This document shows positions 47,801-55,324 of a DNA stretch of 64,000 nt, piece after piece. The position numbers were made by a program, and so were the translations under genes. Every line of letters starts with the position of its first letter. Position 1 is the stretch's first letter. This DNA is from JAZKBN01 sp040388605. GTDB taxonomy: Bacteria; Bacteroidota; Bacteroidia; Cytophagales; Flexibacteraceae. The notes under the pieces are model-generated. The model worked only from the letters and a program-made list of their open reading frames with translations. It did no database searches and was not told the DNA's origin. The stretch spans positions 54,864 to 118,863 of the forward strand of contig JAZKBN010000030.1 of NCBI GenBank assembly GCA_040388605.1, in the 5' to 3' direction.

Positions 47801-50800
47801 TTGCAAGCTGCTCTGCAGCCGGTGTTATTGTAACGCTGCTGCCTGAGCAGAAAGTGGTGGTTCCGCCTGCTGAAATAACAGGAGTTTTGGCCAAATTATT
47901 TACCGTTACCGCAACTACATTGCTCTGTGCCGAGGTACAGCCCGGAAATGCGGTTTGCACCGAATAGCTGCCGGCAGCTGTAACAGTAATAGCCTGCGTT
48001 GTTTCTCCTGTGCTCCACAGGTAAGTTGCCCCGCCGGTTGTTGCAGAGCAGGTAAGTGTAAGGTTGCCGTTTCCGCAAATGCTTGTTGAGGGCGATGTGA
48101 TTACCGGGGTTACGGGGATATTGTTAACCGTTACCGCAACTGCATTGCCTGCCGCCGAGGTACAGCCTGCTGAAACAATCTGAAGGGTATAGCTGCCTGT
48201 AACAGTTGCAGTTAGTGTTGAGCTTGCAGCCCCGTTGCTCCATAAATATGTATCAATAACCTGCGGTTGGGTAATGAGCCTGATTTGGTCGTTATCTGCA
48301 TCAGCTACATAAACATTGCCGTATTGGTCTGCTGCTACGTCGTGGGGACTGCTGAATGTGGCAGCTGTGCCGGCACCGTCTACAGAGCCTGCCGTTCCGT
48401 TACCTGCCAGGGTTGTTACCGCGCCGGCAGGGGTTATTTTACGAATTCGCTGATTTCCGTTGTCGGCAACGTAAACATTGCCGGCAGGGTCTACAGATAG
48501 GCCATAAGGGTTGTTGAACTTCGCAGCTGTACCTGTACCATCTGCAAAGCCGGAAACGCTGCCTGCAAAAGTGCTTACCACACCGGCCGAAGTAATTTTA
48601 CGGATGCGGTCGTTACCTGATTCGGCCACATATATATTGCCTGCGCCATCAATGGCAATATCCCTCGGGGAACTGAATTGTGCAACATTGCCTGCACCAT
48701 CTGCAGAGCCGATTGTACCTGTACCGGCAAAGGTGCTCACCACTCCCGCAGCGGTTATTTTACGAATTACATTGTTGCCATAATCGGCCACATATAAATT
48801 ACCGGCTGCATCAAATTCCAGGTTGTTCGGTGCGCTGAACATTGCAGCGGTTCCTGTTGCGTTCGTGAACCCGGCAGTACCTGATGTGCTGCCTGCAAAA
48901 GTGGAAACAGAACCGCCGGAAGTTATTTTACGGATAACATTGTTATCAGCATCTGCCACAAATACATTACCGGAAGCGTCAACTGCCACACCGGAGGGGC
49001 CGTTGAAGCGTATAGTAGGTACATCCGAATATCCGGATGAGCCTAATGTATGGCCTGCAAAGAGGCTTACCGTACCTGCACTTGTAATTTTACGTATTTG
49101 GTTATTTCCATAATCAGCCACATACATGCTACCCGATGCATCAAAGGTTAGTCCGTAAGGCGTGTCAAACTTCGCAATATTTACACTTCCGTTGGTGGTA
49201 CCTGCACTACTGCCTGCATAATTGCCTGTTGCAAGCAGCACGGTTGCCGGTGTTAAGGTTACGCTGCCGCCGGAGCAGAACGAGGTGGTTCCGGCCGCTG
49301 AAACTGAAGGTGCTGGAACAAGTAAATTTCTGCTTACCGTAATTACGTTACTAAGCGCAGAGGTGCAGCCCGGAAATGCGGTTTGCACTGAGTAGCTTCC
49401 GGCAGTTGTAACAGTAATGGCCCGGGTGGTTTCTCCTGTGCTCCACAGGTAAGTTGCCCCGCCGGTTGTTGCAGAGCAGGTAAGCGTAAGATTGCCGTTT
49501 CCGCAAATGCTTGTTGAAGGAGATGAGATTACCGGGGTGGCAGGGCCGGGGCTCACAGTTACCACAACAGCATTGCTTGCCGCCGAGGTGCAGCTTCCGG
49601 AAACGGTTTGCAGCGTGTAGCTGCCCGAAGTGCTGACTGTGGCAACAGCAGTATTGGCTCCGTTACTCCATATATAAGCCTCAACAGCCGGTGGCTGAGA
49701 AATTATACGTATCCTGTTATTGTTGTCGTCGGCTACATAAATAAAGCCCAACAAATCAGCTGCAACACCTTTCGGGCTTGAAAACTGGGCCGCAGTGGCA
49801 TTACCATTGTTAAAGCTTGACGTTCCTGTTCCGGCAAGGGTGCTTACCTCCCCGCCCGGGCTTATTTTCCTGATTCGGTTGTTACCCGCATCGGCTACAT
49901 ACACATTGCCCGATGCATCAAAGGCAACACCATAAGGATCACTGAACTGCGCGGCAGTGCCGGTTCCGTCAGTATATCCGCTTGTGCTGACCACACCCTC
50001 AGCTGTTATTTTACGAATTCGGTCGTTACCGGTTTCGGCAACATATAAAATACCTGAAGCATCAACGGCAATGCCCCAGGGCGAGCTGAACCTTGCTGCA
50101 ATTCCCGTGGCATCGGTTGTTCCTGCAGTAGCGCTGCCGGCAACAGTGCTTACGAGCCCTGAAGAATTTATTTTCCTGATCCTGTTGTTACCCATGTCGG
50201 CCACATATACATTACCTGCAGCATCAACAGCAACACCTGTTGGTGAGCTGAACCTTGCCCCTGTTCCGATACCGTCTGAATAGCCCGATGTACCGCCTGC
50301 GAAAGTGCTTACCACGCCGGCTGCCGTTATTTTGCGAATACAGTCGTTATCCCTGTCGGCCACATATACATTGCCCGTAGCATCAACGGCAATACCTGTA
50401 GGGTTATCGAATCTTGCGGCAGTGCCGGCTCCGTTAGTAAAGCCGGAAGAGCTTCCTGCGAATGTGCTTACCACGCCGGCAGGTGATATTTTCCTGATGC
50501 GGTGGTTAGAAAAATCAGCTACATAGGTATTTCCTGAGGCATCAACAGCCAGGCCATAAGGTGAAGAAAATGATGCTGCAGTACCCGTTCCGTTAGTTGT
50601 GCCGCTTGATGAGCTGCCTGCAAGGGTAGTTACTGCGGGCTGCACAGCTGCTGCGCTAAGTGTTACACTTCCGCCCGAACAAAATGCCACAGTTCCGCCT
50701 GCTGAAACAGCAGGTGTAGCAGGTTTGGCAGCTACGCTTACTGAAACTACATTGCTCATTGCCGAGGTGCAACCCTGTACAATAGTTTGTACCGACATAC

Positions 50801-53198
50801 TAATTGTTGTACCCACTGTTACAGCCTGGGTGGTGGCACCGTTACTCCATAAATAAGTTGCGCCGCTTACGGCCGATGCCGTTAGCGTTACGCTGCCGCC
50901 ATAACAAAACGCAAGTGTCCCACCCGCAGTTATTGAAGGTGTTGCCGGTACAGGGTTCACAGTAATTGCAATTACATTGCTTGCCACCGAGGTGCAACCT
51001 GACATTATGCTTCTTACCGAATAACTTCCGGCTGTTGAGGCAGTTAACGTTTGCCCGGTTGTAATTCCGTTGCTCCAGATATAAGTTGCACCGGCTACCG
51101 TTGATGCAGATAGAGTAATGCTGCCGCTGCCGCATATATTGGTTGCCGGGGAGGTAATTACCGGTGCGGCAGGAATTGGGTTTACAATAACTGACTTCAC
51201 ATTGCTTACAACCGAGGTGCAGCCGGTGCTTATGGTTTGTACCGTATAGTCACCGGTTGAGCTTACCGTAATGGCCTTCGTGGTTTCGCCATTGCTCCAT
51301 AAATAATTGTCGCCGGTTACTGCCGATGAAGTAAGGGTTACGCTGCCACCGGCGCAAAAAGTGGTGGTGCCGGCCGAAATTGTGGGTTTTGTAGGTTTGG
51401 CGTAAACTACAACCGAGCTGCTTACTGCCGAAGTGCAGCCGTTTGATATGGCCCTGACATTGTACGTTCCGGCTGATGCTATGCTCCTGGGGTTTGTTGT
51501 TGAATTGTTTTCCCACAAGTAAGTGGTACCTCCGGAGGCTGTAAGCACCACGCCTTCGCTTGAACAAAGTACCCCTGAATTGTTTGCCGATATGGAAGCT
51601 ACGGGAACGGGGTTTACAGTAACAACAATCGTATTGCTAAATGCCGAAGTGCAGCCGTCTACAATTTTGCGCACAGAATAGCTGCCTGAAGTGGTGGCAG
51701 ACAAAACTCGGCTTGTTGTAGTGTTGTCGTTCCAGATATATGTGGCTCCCGCTGAACTTATTTGCGTAAGCAGCACACCGGCACCTTGGCAAACAGTGGT
51801 TGATCCTGAAGTTGATATAACAGGCGTTGAGGGCTGCGGGTTGGCCGTAATCGAGACCGGGTTACCGGCCGCAGACTTGCAACCTATTGCATTAACCTGC
51901 TGAAGACTTACTGTTGCGGCTACGTTTACAGTAATTGCTGCGGTAGTGGCCAAGGTTGTGATTGATGTTGACTGTATGGTCCAAAGCGGGGTAGTGGCTA
52001 AAATTAACTTACGTACATCATGTGCATTAAGAGAAGGCAGAATCAGGTTTCCGTCCAGGTCTAAAGCTGAGGCAAGAACCGGGACCGCTGTTGCTGTATT
52101 TAAAGGGCCATAATTATCTCCTGTCCCAACAGGAGTCCACACTGCAGTTACTGCACCTGTGCTCAGGTTTATTTTCCTAATACCTAAATTGCCCGCTTCA
52201 GTAATATATGCATTTCCGAAGGCATCGGCAGTAATTCCGCGCGGGTCATTAAATTGTGCAGCATTGGCTGTTCCGTTTGTATTACCCGCAGTTTCCTGGC
52301 CGGAAAACACAGTGGCTGCAGACGAGCCGGCCGGTATTTTCCATATCCTGTTTGAACCGGTAAAGAATATATTGCCGCTGCCATCAACCAACAGGTCAAG
52401 CGGGGCCGTCGGCAAACCCTGGGCAACATAGCTGATTGTACCCGCCGGGGTTATTTTACGAATTGCAGAGCTTCCGTATTCGGCAATAATCAAATTGTCG
52501 TTGGCATCTGTTTTTACAGCATGCGGGCCGGTAAATCCTGTGGCAAATGTTGTTGCAGCCCCGTTCTTGTCAATTTTTCTTATTCTGCCGCCGAGATATT
52601 CGCAAATAAACAGGTTGCCTTTCGAATCAAAATCAATACCCCAAGGGTCACCAAAAGTAGCGGTAACCTGGTTTTCGATGCCAAAACCTGTGACATAGCC
52701 TGAAGGTGTTATTTTTCGAATTGTACTGTAGGGGCTGTTTTCGGCCACATATATATCGCCGGCCGGCGAAACTGCCACACTTGTTAATGTATTAAACCTT
52801 GCTGCATCTCCCTGGCCGTTGGCAGTGCCGGCATTGTTGTAGCTTCCGGCAACAGGCCAGACATAGGCGGTGGTAAGCCCGTTTGAGTTCAGGGTAACGC
52901 TTCCGCCCGGGCAAAAATATGAGGTACCTGAAGGTGAGATTGATACCGGCTGAACCGCGTTGCAGGTAAGCGGAACATTTATTAAGTTTATGTTTCCTGC
53001 TTTTAGTGTGTTACTTTTTGGCATAGTTGCCGTCATTGAAGACTTATTGCCACCTTTCCCGGATTTCAGGTACTTAAGTTTATTGCCTGCAATTGTATTT
53101 CCTGATGGCCGCGCCCTCGAATCAAACCCGTATAGCAGTGCTGTTATAAGCACAAAAAGCATTGTTAAATATTTATAAAGAGTACTTATTGATTGCAT
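38805..53198 (-). CDS. Giant T9SS surface protein with Ig-like modules and six inserted NHL beta-propellers
   Basis: 4797 residues. The signal peptide is at 1-28 or so. The body is built from about two dozen SprB-like Ig modules of 73-76 residues (F-C-x-G-G-S-V near the start, Y-L-W-N-D-G in the middle, G-C-T-S-A near the end; the two Cys likely pair). Six modules carry an NHL propeller between the first Cys half and the W-S-N-G half, at about residues 110-403, 853-1172, 1318-1650, 1797-2128, 2347-2648 and 3747-4062. NHL blades read A-V-D-A-S-G-N-V-Y-V-A-D then R-I-R-K-I. Fourteen plain modules lie at about 2670-3730. A Bacteroidota-type C-terminal region (G-N-P-Y-P-A-P-I-D-W) and a type A sorting domain (S-L-Y-P-N-P, last 75 residues) follow. 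Likely an adhesin or matrix protein; ligands unknown. A one-mismatch -7 element lies at 53257-53264. Confidence 0.92.
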   Translation of the reverse strand: MQSISTLYKYLTMLFVLITALLYGFDSRARPSGNTIAGNKLKYLKSGKGGNKSSMTATMPKSNTLKAGNINLINVPLTCNAVQPVSISPSGTSYFCPGGSVTLNSNGLTTAYVWPVAGSYNNAGTANGQGDAARFNTLTSVAVSPAGDIYVAENSPYSTIRKITPSGYVTGFGIENQVTATFGDPWGIDFDSKGNLFICEYLGGRIRKIDKNGAATTFATGFTGPHAVKTDANDNLIIAEYGSSAIRKITPAGTISYVAQGLPTAPLDLLVDGSGNIFFTGSNRIWKIPAGSSAATVFSGQETAGNTNGTANAAQFNDPRGITADAFGNAYITEAGNLGIRKINLSTGAVTAVWTPVGTGDNYGPLNTATAVPVLASALDLDGNLILPSLNAHDVRKLILATTPLWTIQSTSITTLATTAAITVNVAATVSLQQVNAIGCKSAAGNPVSITANPQPSTPVISTSGSTTVCQGAGVLLTQISSAGATYIWNDNTTTSRVLSATTSGSYSVRKIVDGCTSAFSNTIVVTVNPVPVASISANNSGVLCSSEGVVLTASGGTTYLWENNSTTNPRSIASAGTYNVRAISNGCTSAVSSSVVVYAKPTKPTISAGTTTFCAGGSVTLTSSAVTGDNYLWSNGETTKAITVSSTGDYTVQTISTGCTSVVSNVKSVIVNPIPAAPVITSPATNICGSGSITLSASTVAGATYIWSNGITTGQTLTASTAGSYSVRSIMSGCTSVASNVIAITVNPVPATPSITAGGTLAFCYGGSVTLTASAVSGATYLWSNGATTQAVTVGTTISMSVQTIVQGCTSAMSNVVSVSVAAKPATPAVSAGGTVAFCSGGSVTLSAAAVQPAVTTLAGSSSSGTTNGTGTAASFSSPYGLAVDASGNTYVADFSNHRIRKISPAGVVSTFAGSSSGFTNGAGTAARFDNPTGIAVDATGNVYVADRDNDCIRKITAAGVVSTFAGGTSGYSDGIGTGARFSSPTGVAVDAAGNVYVADMGNNRIRKINSSGLVSTVAGSATAGTTDATGIAARFSSPWGIAVDASGILYVAETGNDRIRKITAEGVVSTSGYTDGTGTAAQFSDPYGVAFDASGNVYVADAGNNRIRKISPGGEVSTLAGTGTSSFNNGNATAAQFSSPKGVAADLLGFIYVADDNNNRIRIISQPPAVEAYIWSNGANTAVATVSTSGSYTLQTVSGSCTSAASNAVVVTVSPGPATPVISSPSTSICGNGNLTLTCSATTGGATYLWSTGETTRAITVTTAGSYSVQTAFPGCTSALSNVITVSRNLLVPAPSVSAAGTTSFCSGGSVTLTPATVLLATGNYAGSSAGTTNGSVNIAKFDTPYGLTFDASGSMYVADYGNNQIRKITSAGTVSLFAGHTLGSSGYSDVPTIRFNGPSGVAVDASGNVFVADADNNVIRKITSGGSVSTFAGSTSGTAGFTNATGTAAMFSAPNNLEFDAAGNLYVADYGNNVIRKITAAGVVSTFAGTGTIGSADGAGNVAQFSSPRDIAIDGAGNIYVAESGNDRIRKITSAGVVSTFAGSVSGFADGTGTAAKFNNPYGLSVDPAGNVYVADNGNQRIRKITPAGAVTTLAGNGTAGSVDGAGTAATFSSPHDVAADQYGNVYVADADNDQIRLITQPQVIDTYLWSNGAASSTLTATVTGSYTLQIVSAGCTSAAGNAVAVTVNNIPVTPVITSPSTSICGNGNLTLTCSATTGGATYLWSTGETTQAITVTAAGSYSVQTAFPGCTSAQSNVVAVTVNNLAKTPVISAGGTTTFCSGSSVTITPAAEQLATTTYSGSTAGTTNGNISVARFDAPYGLTFDASGNLYVADYGNNQIRKITSAGTVSLLAGSTSGGTGYNDATTTAARFNGPAGVAVDASGNVFVADFNNNAIRKITSAGVVSTFAGSTAATSGYTNANGTSARFDRPYNLAFDAAGNLYVAEYGNEVIRKITPAGVVSTFAGTGTAGSADGAGNVASFSFPRGMAVDAAGNVYVSESGNDRIRKITPAGVVSTFAGSSSGFADGTGTAAMFTNPYGISVDDAGNVYVADNGNQRIRKITPAGVVTTIGGNATAGSADGAGTTATFNSPRGVCADHYGNVYVADGGNDRIRLITQPQVIDTYLWSNGASGSTLAASATGSYTLQTISAGCTSAASNAIAVTVNTPTPPVITSPATNICGSGSITITAGAVSGATYIWSNNTTTGLTLSTGTAGSYSVRSIVSGCTSVPSNVIAITVNPVPATPSVTAGSTTSLCDGSSVVLTASGGTAYLWNDNSTANPRTVTTAGSYSVQAISGGCTSAVSAATAVTVKPAPAAPVISAGGATTFCSGGSVTISPAVASAIVSTFAAGLGTPYGVAFDATGNMYVADAGTNQILKITTAGVSSVLAGSTSGYADGTGSAAKFNNPTGLAVDASGNVYVADYINYCIRKITPAGVVTTFAGSTTSGSNDGNGTSARFSTPYGIAIDASGNLFVSETANKIRKITSAGVVSTFATGGGANTFSTPLGIAVDALGNVYVGDVDSHRIYKITSGGSVSVLSGSGTYGNADGVAGVARFGVTQGIASDPTGNVYVTEDNNVIRKITPGGTASTIAGSTSGYADGTGLAAKFAGPTGIVSDASGNLYISDGNNGRIRKITLPLNIDSYLWSNGATTQNLTVSTADNYTLQTISGGCSSAASNAVAVTVNPVPAATISAAGLTTFCAGDSVLLTASGGSTYLWNDNSTANPRTVSTAGNYTVRAISYGCTSALSAVTAVTLNPLPATPAISPAVAAGFCPGGSVVLTASGGTSYLWNDGSTSNTRTLSTEGDYSVRVISNGCTSAASPVTTVTQNPVPETPAVFAGSSTTFCAGESVVLTAAGGTDYIWNDGLSTDSRTITEGGSFSVRAISSGCTSATSAAITVIVTPLPAVPVISAGSATDFCAGGSVILTATGGSNFIWEDGSVLNPRTITSGGAYSVQTVSNNCTSDVSDVTIVNVNTMPEATVSAEGETTICAGESVVLAASGGDTYLWNDGSTANTRVVSASGDYSVQALINGCASAFSSITKVTVKNLPATPFVSSASSNTFCEGGSVELTATGGGDVYFVWTDGSSSNPLTVTTSGEYSVRAISNGCTSAASAVTTVTVNPIPKAPFVFAAGETTFCTGESVVLTAYGGNTYLWNDNSTANPRTVSTTGDYSVQAITNGCTSAVSDITTVTVNLIPAIPLVTWNGTTMLCTGGGILLTATEGAGYLWNDGSTVNPRYVTDAGIYSVQAVSNGCKSASSPAVTVTVNSIPEAFISAATETTFCSGGNVILTASGGSTYIWSDNSTDNPRTITNEGNYTVQAISNGCTSAASAVTTVTVKPAPAAPVVTSPSTNICGSGSISLSASAVSGATYIWSDNTTTGLTFNATAAGSYSVRSIINGCTSVAGNTIAVTVSPIPSAPVVTSAGTNICGSGSITLTASAISGATYIWSDNATTGLTFTASATGSYTVRSIVAGCTSAASNAIAITVNPAPATPNISAGGPTTFCTGGSVVLTATGGTAYLWSDGSTSNPGTFTTGGSFSVQVISNGCTSEASTVTTVTVNTTPATPTISAGSATTFCTGGSVVLKATGGTAYLWSDGSTSNPRTITTGGSFSVQAISNGCTSEASTVTTVTVNTTPAPPTVSAGSATTFCTGGSVVLTASGGSTYLWNDNSTLNPRTVSAAGDYTVRAISSGCTSAVSAVTTVTVNAAPATPTASAGSATTFCTGGSVILSPVAIAPIVVSSFAGNAGAGSSNGTGAAAGFNSPFGIAFDASGNMYVADASNHLIRKISPAGLVSTLAGSGTAGFAEGTGAAAQFNLPTGLVVDASGNVYVTDHLNNRIRKITPGGTVSTFAGSGTNGFADGTGVSAQFNNPNSIAIDATGTLYVGDKFNNGFRKITTAGVVSTVAINGTGTYHNGMAVDASGNVYFAGTDNARIYKVTPAGGLSLLAGSVNNAGYADGTGAAARFINPTSIAVDASGTLYVADQSSQRICIITPAGVVSTLAGSTQGYSEGTAAQFNYPYGLALDAAGNVFVGDAGNNRIRKIKLWADSYIWSNGAVTKNLTVSASGSYTVQSVSGTCTSAASNVIAVAVSPTASAAGSITGDITPARSSTSTYSVPAISGATGYSWSYSGTDVTISGTTNSVSLTIGANATSGTLTVLGTALCGNGALSGLAITVTGNNNLAISTSRTLSGNYDNISFSGTPVITLTGPVTINSDITVPAGVTIITGCNIISGSGSFTLEAGALLQVCNTEGIATSGNTGAIQTAVRIFSPGADYEFNGTAAQITGSGLPSTVRNLTVNNGAGVSLSSATGVTRILTLASGVFATGDRLTIRSNASGTGMVVNSGGTSSGTTKVQRYITTDMNTGAGYRHYASAVAGQPLSTLSTITGTFTPVLNTAYNTAANPGTVTPYPNVFAFDESRVTSASDLFNNGWKVPTGNMPAGTGYSVNISGSETVQVSGTLNTGNYSLPVANGGYNNSGWMLAGNPYPAPIDWNNVGRTNMQNAVYTAQSTAQYTTSYASYVNGIGNNNGSNVIPSMQAFFVRSNIGGGRLDFTDGARLTSYTNPSFRRNEAASLVRLSLSAAGSQADEATVYFQAGNTEAFDADRDAGKVSGGGLSVYSFGPNQNYSINGLPETLLNAPETRIGLGYTATGTGIHTISLTAGEGDGWFIFDAQDNLLHTMPYSFTSAAALRYNSRLQLVRSNSATGIAKSAIQLSLYPNPTEALVHLAMPGISSLTLYDMAGKAVWSADMRDQSIIDMSAMPTGVYALHCTNAGGTSVHKVVKQ
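41986..42690 (-). repeat. Tandem 219-bp Ig-module repeats inside the giant gene
   Basis: The ACGCTTCCGCC landmark recurs at 41986, 42205, 42424 and 42643, exactly 219 bases (73 codons) apart, and the units between are nearly identical. This is the least diverged part of the 14-module array and points to recent duplication or gene conversion. Confidence 0.85.
46821..49682 (-). repeat. Two tandem 1.43-kb units (propeller plus Ig) inside the giant gene
   Basis: The AATAACCTGCGGTTGGGT landmark occurs at 46821 and 48255 (1434 bases), and CTCCACAGGTAAGTTGCC at 48013 and 49441 (1428 bases). The sequences in between align closely over their whole length. Each unit encodes one propeller plus its Ig partner and an extra Ig module. 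Confidence 0.85.
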
Positions 53199-53576
53199 GA
53201 GCTTACCGTAATATTTCTTTGGCCGATCCCCTTATTGGGACGGCTATTTAATTATACAAAGATGTTTCAATTACCTCCGGCATCCTATGGCCCGCTGTGC
53301 CATTGCTGTGCCATTCCTTTTTTACCATTTAAAACTGCCTTAATACAATTTAAACGGGGTTTTAATTGTTCTCCTCATCGGAACGGCTTCAGGTTTTGGG
53401 CATAAAAAATGCAAATCAGTGCCGCTGCCTTTCAAACCGGCGCTTGGGCTTTATGTGCCTAACATTTAATAGCAATAGTTGGCAGCCTTCCGGCTCAGGG
53501 TTCTCAGCAGCACTTTATAGGTACTATGGCAGTAAGGTTTAATAAGCAACTGTGTTTATTCTTGAAAACCGGGGGG
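53199..53576. other. Intergenic region upstream of the giant gene
   Basis: About 380 bases with no gene. It contains a tandem GCTGTGCCATT pair (about 53294-53315) and a minus-strand CATCTTTG resembling TAnnTTTG (53257-53264), a possible promoter of the giant gene. No hairpin terminator for either side was seen. Confidence 0.4.
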
Positions 53577-55229
53577 CTATTGCCCGGCGGTACTTTTACG
53601 GGTTATGCTAAAAAATTTCCCGGTGCTGTCAGTTTCATTCAGGGTAAGCGGGTCGGAAAATTCCTGGGCATAAATCAGCTTTCCTCCCGGGCCTTTTATG
53701 CGCAGGTAATCTATTGCATAAGTGCTGTTATTTGAAAATTCAATACCCCAGAGCTCGTTATTTTTAGGCTTTTCAGGGTATAGGGTTACGCAAGGCCCGC
53801 TAACCCGAAGCTCATTATTACAGTAGAGCTTAGCCTGCCCATCGGCAACATCCAGTCTTATAACGTTCCAGGCATAACTGTCTTTAACTTCCAGGCTCCC
53901 CAGTTCATTTTGAGGTATAATTATCCGCTCTCCGAAAAATACATAATCTAATATATTGGTTTGGTCGCTGCAGAACTGGTAATCAAACGCTATATCGTAA
54001 CGGTTGAACAGCACAACCCGCATATCATGTATATGCAGCAAAGTATCTATGCATTTATACCTGAATTCAAGTGAAAAGCTGTTTAAATCCGTTTTAGGAA
54101 AATACCCGAAACTTGAAAGCTGGGATATGAAATCGTCTCTTATTTCTACCGGCAGCGAAGTATCGGGCAGCAACGTAAAGCCATTCCGCACCAGTTCGTG
54201 ATGATAAATCGGATTAAAACTTACAGCTGCATCCTGTAAGTTGTTGTATTTTTCCTTAAAATCGGAAGCCTCCCAATGCCAACCCGATCTGCCTCCGATA
54301 GGCATTGCAATATAACCCTGCTCACCTTTTGCACTTAAAATTATTTTGGACGATGTTGCCAGGGGAAATAACTGAAAGCTGCCTTTTTTTTCAGTAAGAA
54401 TAATCCTGCGCGGCTGTATACTACGTTCAAACTGCATTTCCAGGGTATCTATACCCAATGCAGTAAAATCGTAGTTGTATATATTTCGGGTAAATGCTTT
54501 TATGCTGTCCGGCATGCTTACAGCGTTAATAATAATTGAACTGAACGGTATTTTATTTCCTGCTGCAACATGTTTCATGCTTTGCACCTGCATGGTTTTA
54601 TAAACAGCAAGCCCCGTAACCCCAAGCAAAACCGCAATAAGCGTAAGTAAAAATAAGGTGTTCCTGTACCAGGGCTTTATTTTAATAACCTGCGCATCTT
54701 CGAAAAATCGCTCTTCCCCTGCCGTGCTTTGATTCAGCCTCTCAGAAAGCCTTACCAGGCCGGTACCTGCTCTTTCCTGCCTGTGAACATGCCTTATATG
54801 CACCAATGCAAGGTGATGCGCCTGTGTCAGGTGCGCATGCGCTGCCATGAAAGCAGCATAGCTATCGTAGCCTGAATACAGGCAGAGCGCACTAAGTGTT
54901 GCTTTTCGTAAGCTCCTCCTGTTGTTATCTTCCAGGAAACGGCGCAGTGTATTGTCTGAAGGCATCAGGGCCGCGGCTTGCGCTGAGCTCAGTTTAGCTG
55001 CAAGCACTTTACGTATTTCTATTTGGAGATCAACATAAAAGGCACGTTTGCTCGGCAGTGAATTTATACCGCTGAAAGTTGCACCATGCCCTAACCTGCG
55101 CCATTTGGGCCATTCGGAAGCAATCTTTTTTAAAATGAGCGCATGTAATATTGCTTCCGGACGTTGTTCTTCCCTATCTTCCAATCTAATAGAATTTATC
55201 TTTTGTCCGCATTGCGCATTCAAAAGCAA
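53577..55229 (-). CDS. Uncharacterised one-helix membrane protein
   Basis: 550 residues from a TTG start; no ATG is available near the 5' end, and a second TTG at 55223 is equally possible. Residues 1-190 are basic, helical and probably cytoplasmic. One transmembrane helix lies near 190-212. Residues 215-550 are extracytoplasmic and beta-rich with many aromatic residues. The extracytoplasmic part resembles a concanavalin-like or LamG-type fold in its strand spacing (V-I-R-L-D-V-A-D-G-Q-A-K-L-Y), but I cannot name a family. The cytoplasm-helix-periplasm layout and position beside the giant surface-protein gene fit a signalling or regulatory role, which is inference. Confidence 0.65.
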   Translation of the reverse strand: MLLNAQCGQKINSIRLEDREEQRPEAILHALILKKIASEWPKWRRLGHGATFSGINSLPSKRAFYVDLQIEIRKVLAAKLSSAQAAALMPSDNTLRRFLEDNNRRSLRKATLSALCLYSGYDSYAAFMAAHAHLTQAHHLALVHIRHVHRQERAGTGLVRLSERLNQSTAGEERFFEDAQVIKIKPWYRNTLFLLTLIAVLLGVTGLAVYKTMQVQSMKHVAAGNKIPFSSIIINAVSMPDSIKAFTRNIYNYDFTALGIDTLEMQFERSIQPRRIILTEKKGSFQLFPLATSSKIILSAKGEQGYIAMPIGGRSGWHWEASDFKEKYNNLQDAAVSFNPIYHHELVRNGFTLLPDTSLPVEIRDDFISQLSSFGYFPKTDLNSFSLEFRYKCIDTLLHIHDMRVVLFNRYDIAFDYQFCSDQTNILDYVFFGERIIIPQNELGSLEVKDSYAWNVIRLDVADGQAKLYCNNELRVSGPCVTLYPEKPKNNELWGIEFSNNSTYAIDYLRIKGPGGKLIYAQEFSDPLTLNETDSTGKFFSITRKSTAGQ

Positions 55230-55324
55230 TCAAAGTGCAGCAAGGTAGTTGATTGGTGTTTTGTTATGAAATGAAATTAATATTTCAACCCAGCTTAAAA
55301 AAAATATACCATGCCCAACTTTGG

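Noticed and set aside
39000..53000. Many open frames of 60-125 codons on the plus strand opposite the giant gene
   Set aside because: They repeat with the same period as the modules and are mirror shadows of a strongly biased repetitive coding strand; none has a family motif or a start context.
53294..53315. Tandem GCTGTGCCATT pair upstream of the giant gene
   Set aside because: Only two copies, no similar site elsewhere in the intergenic regions examined; too little to call an operator.
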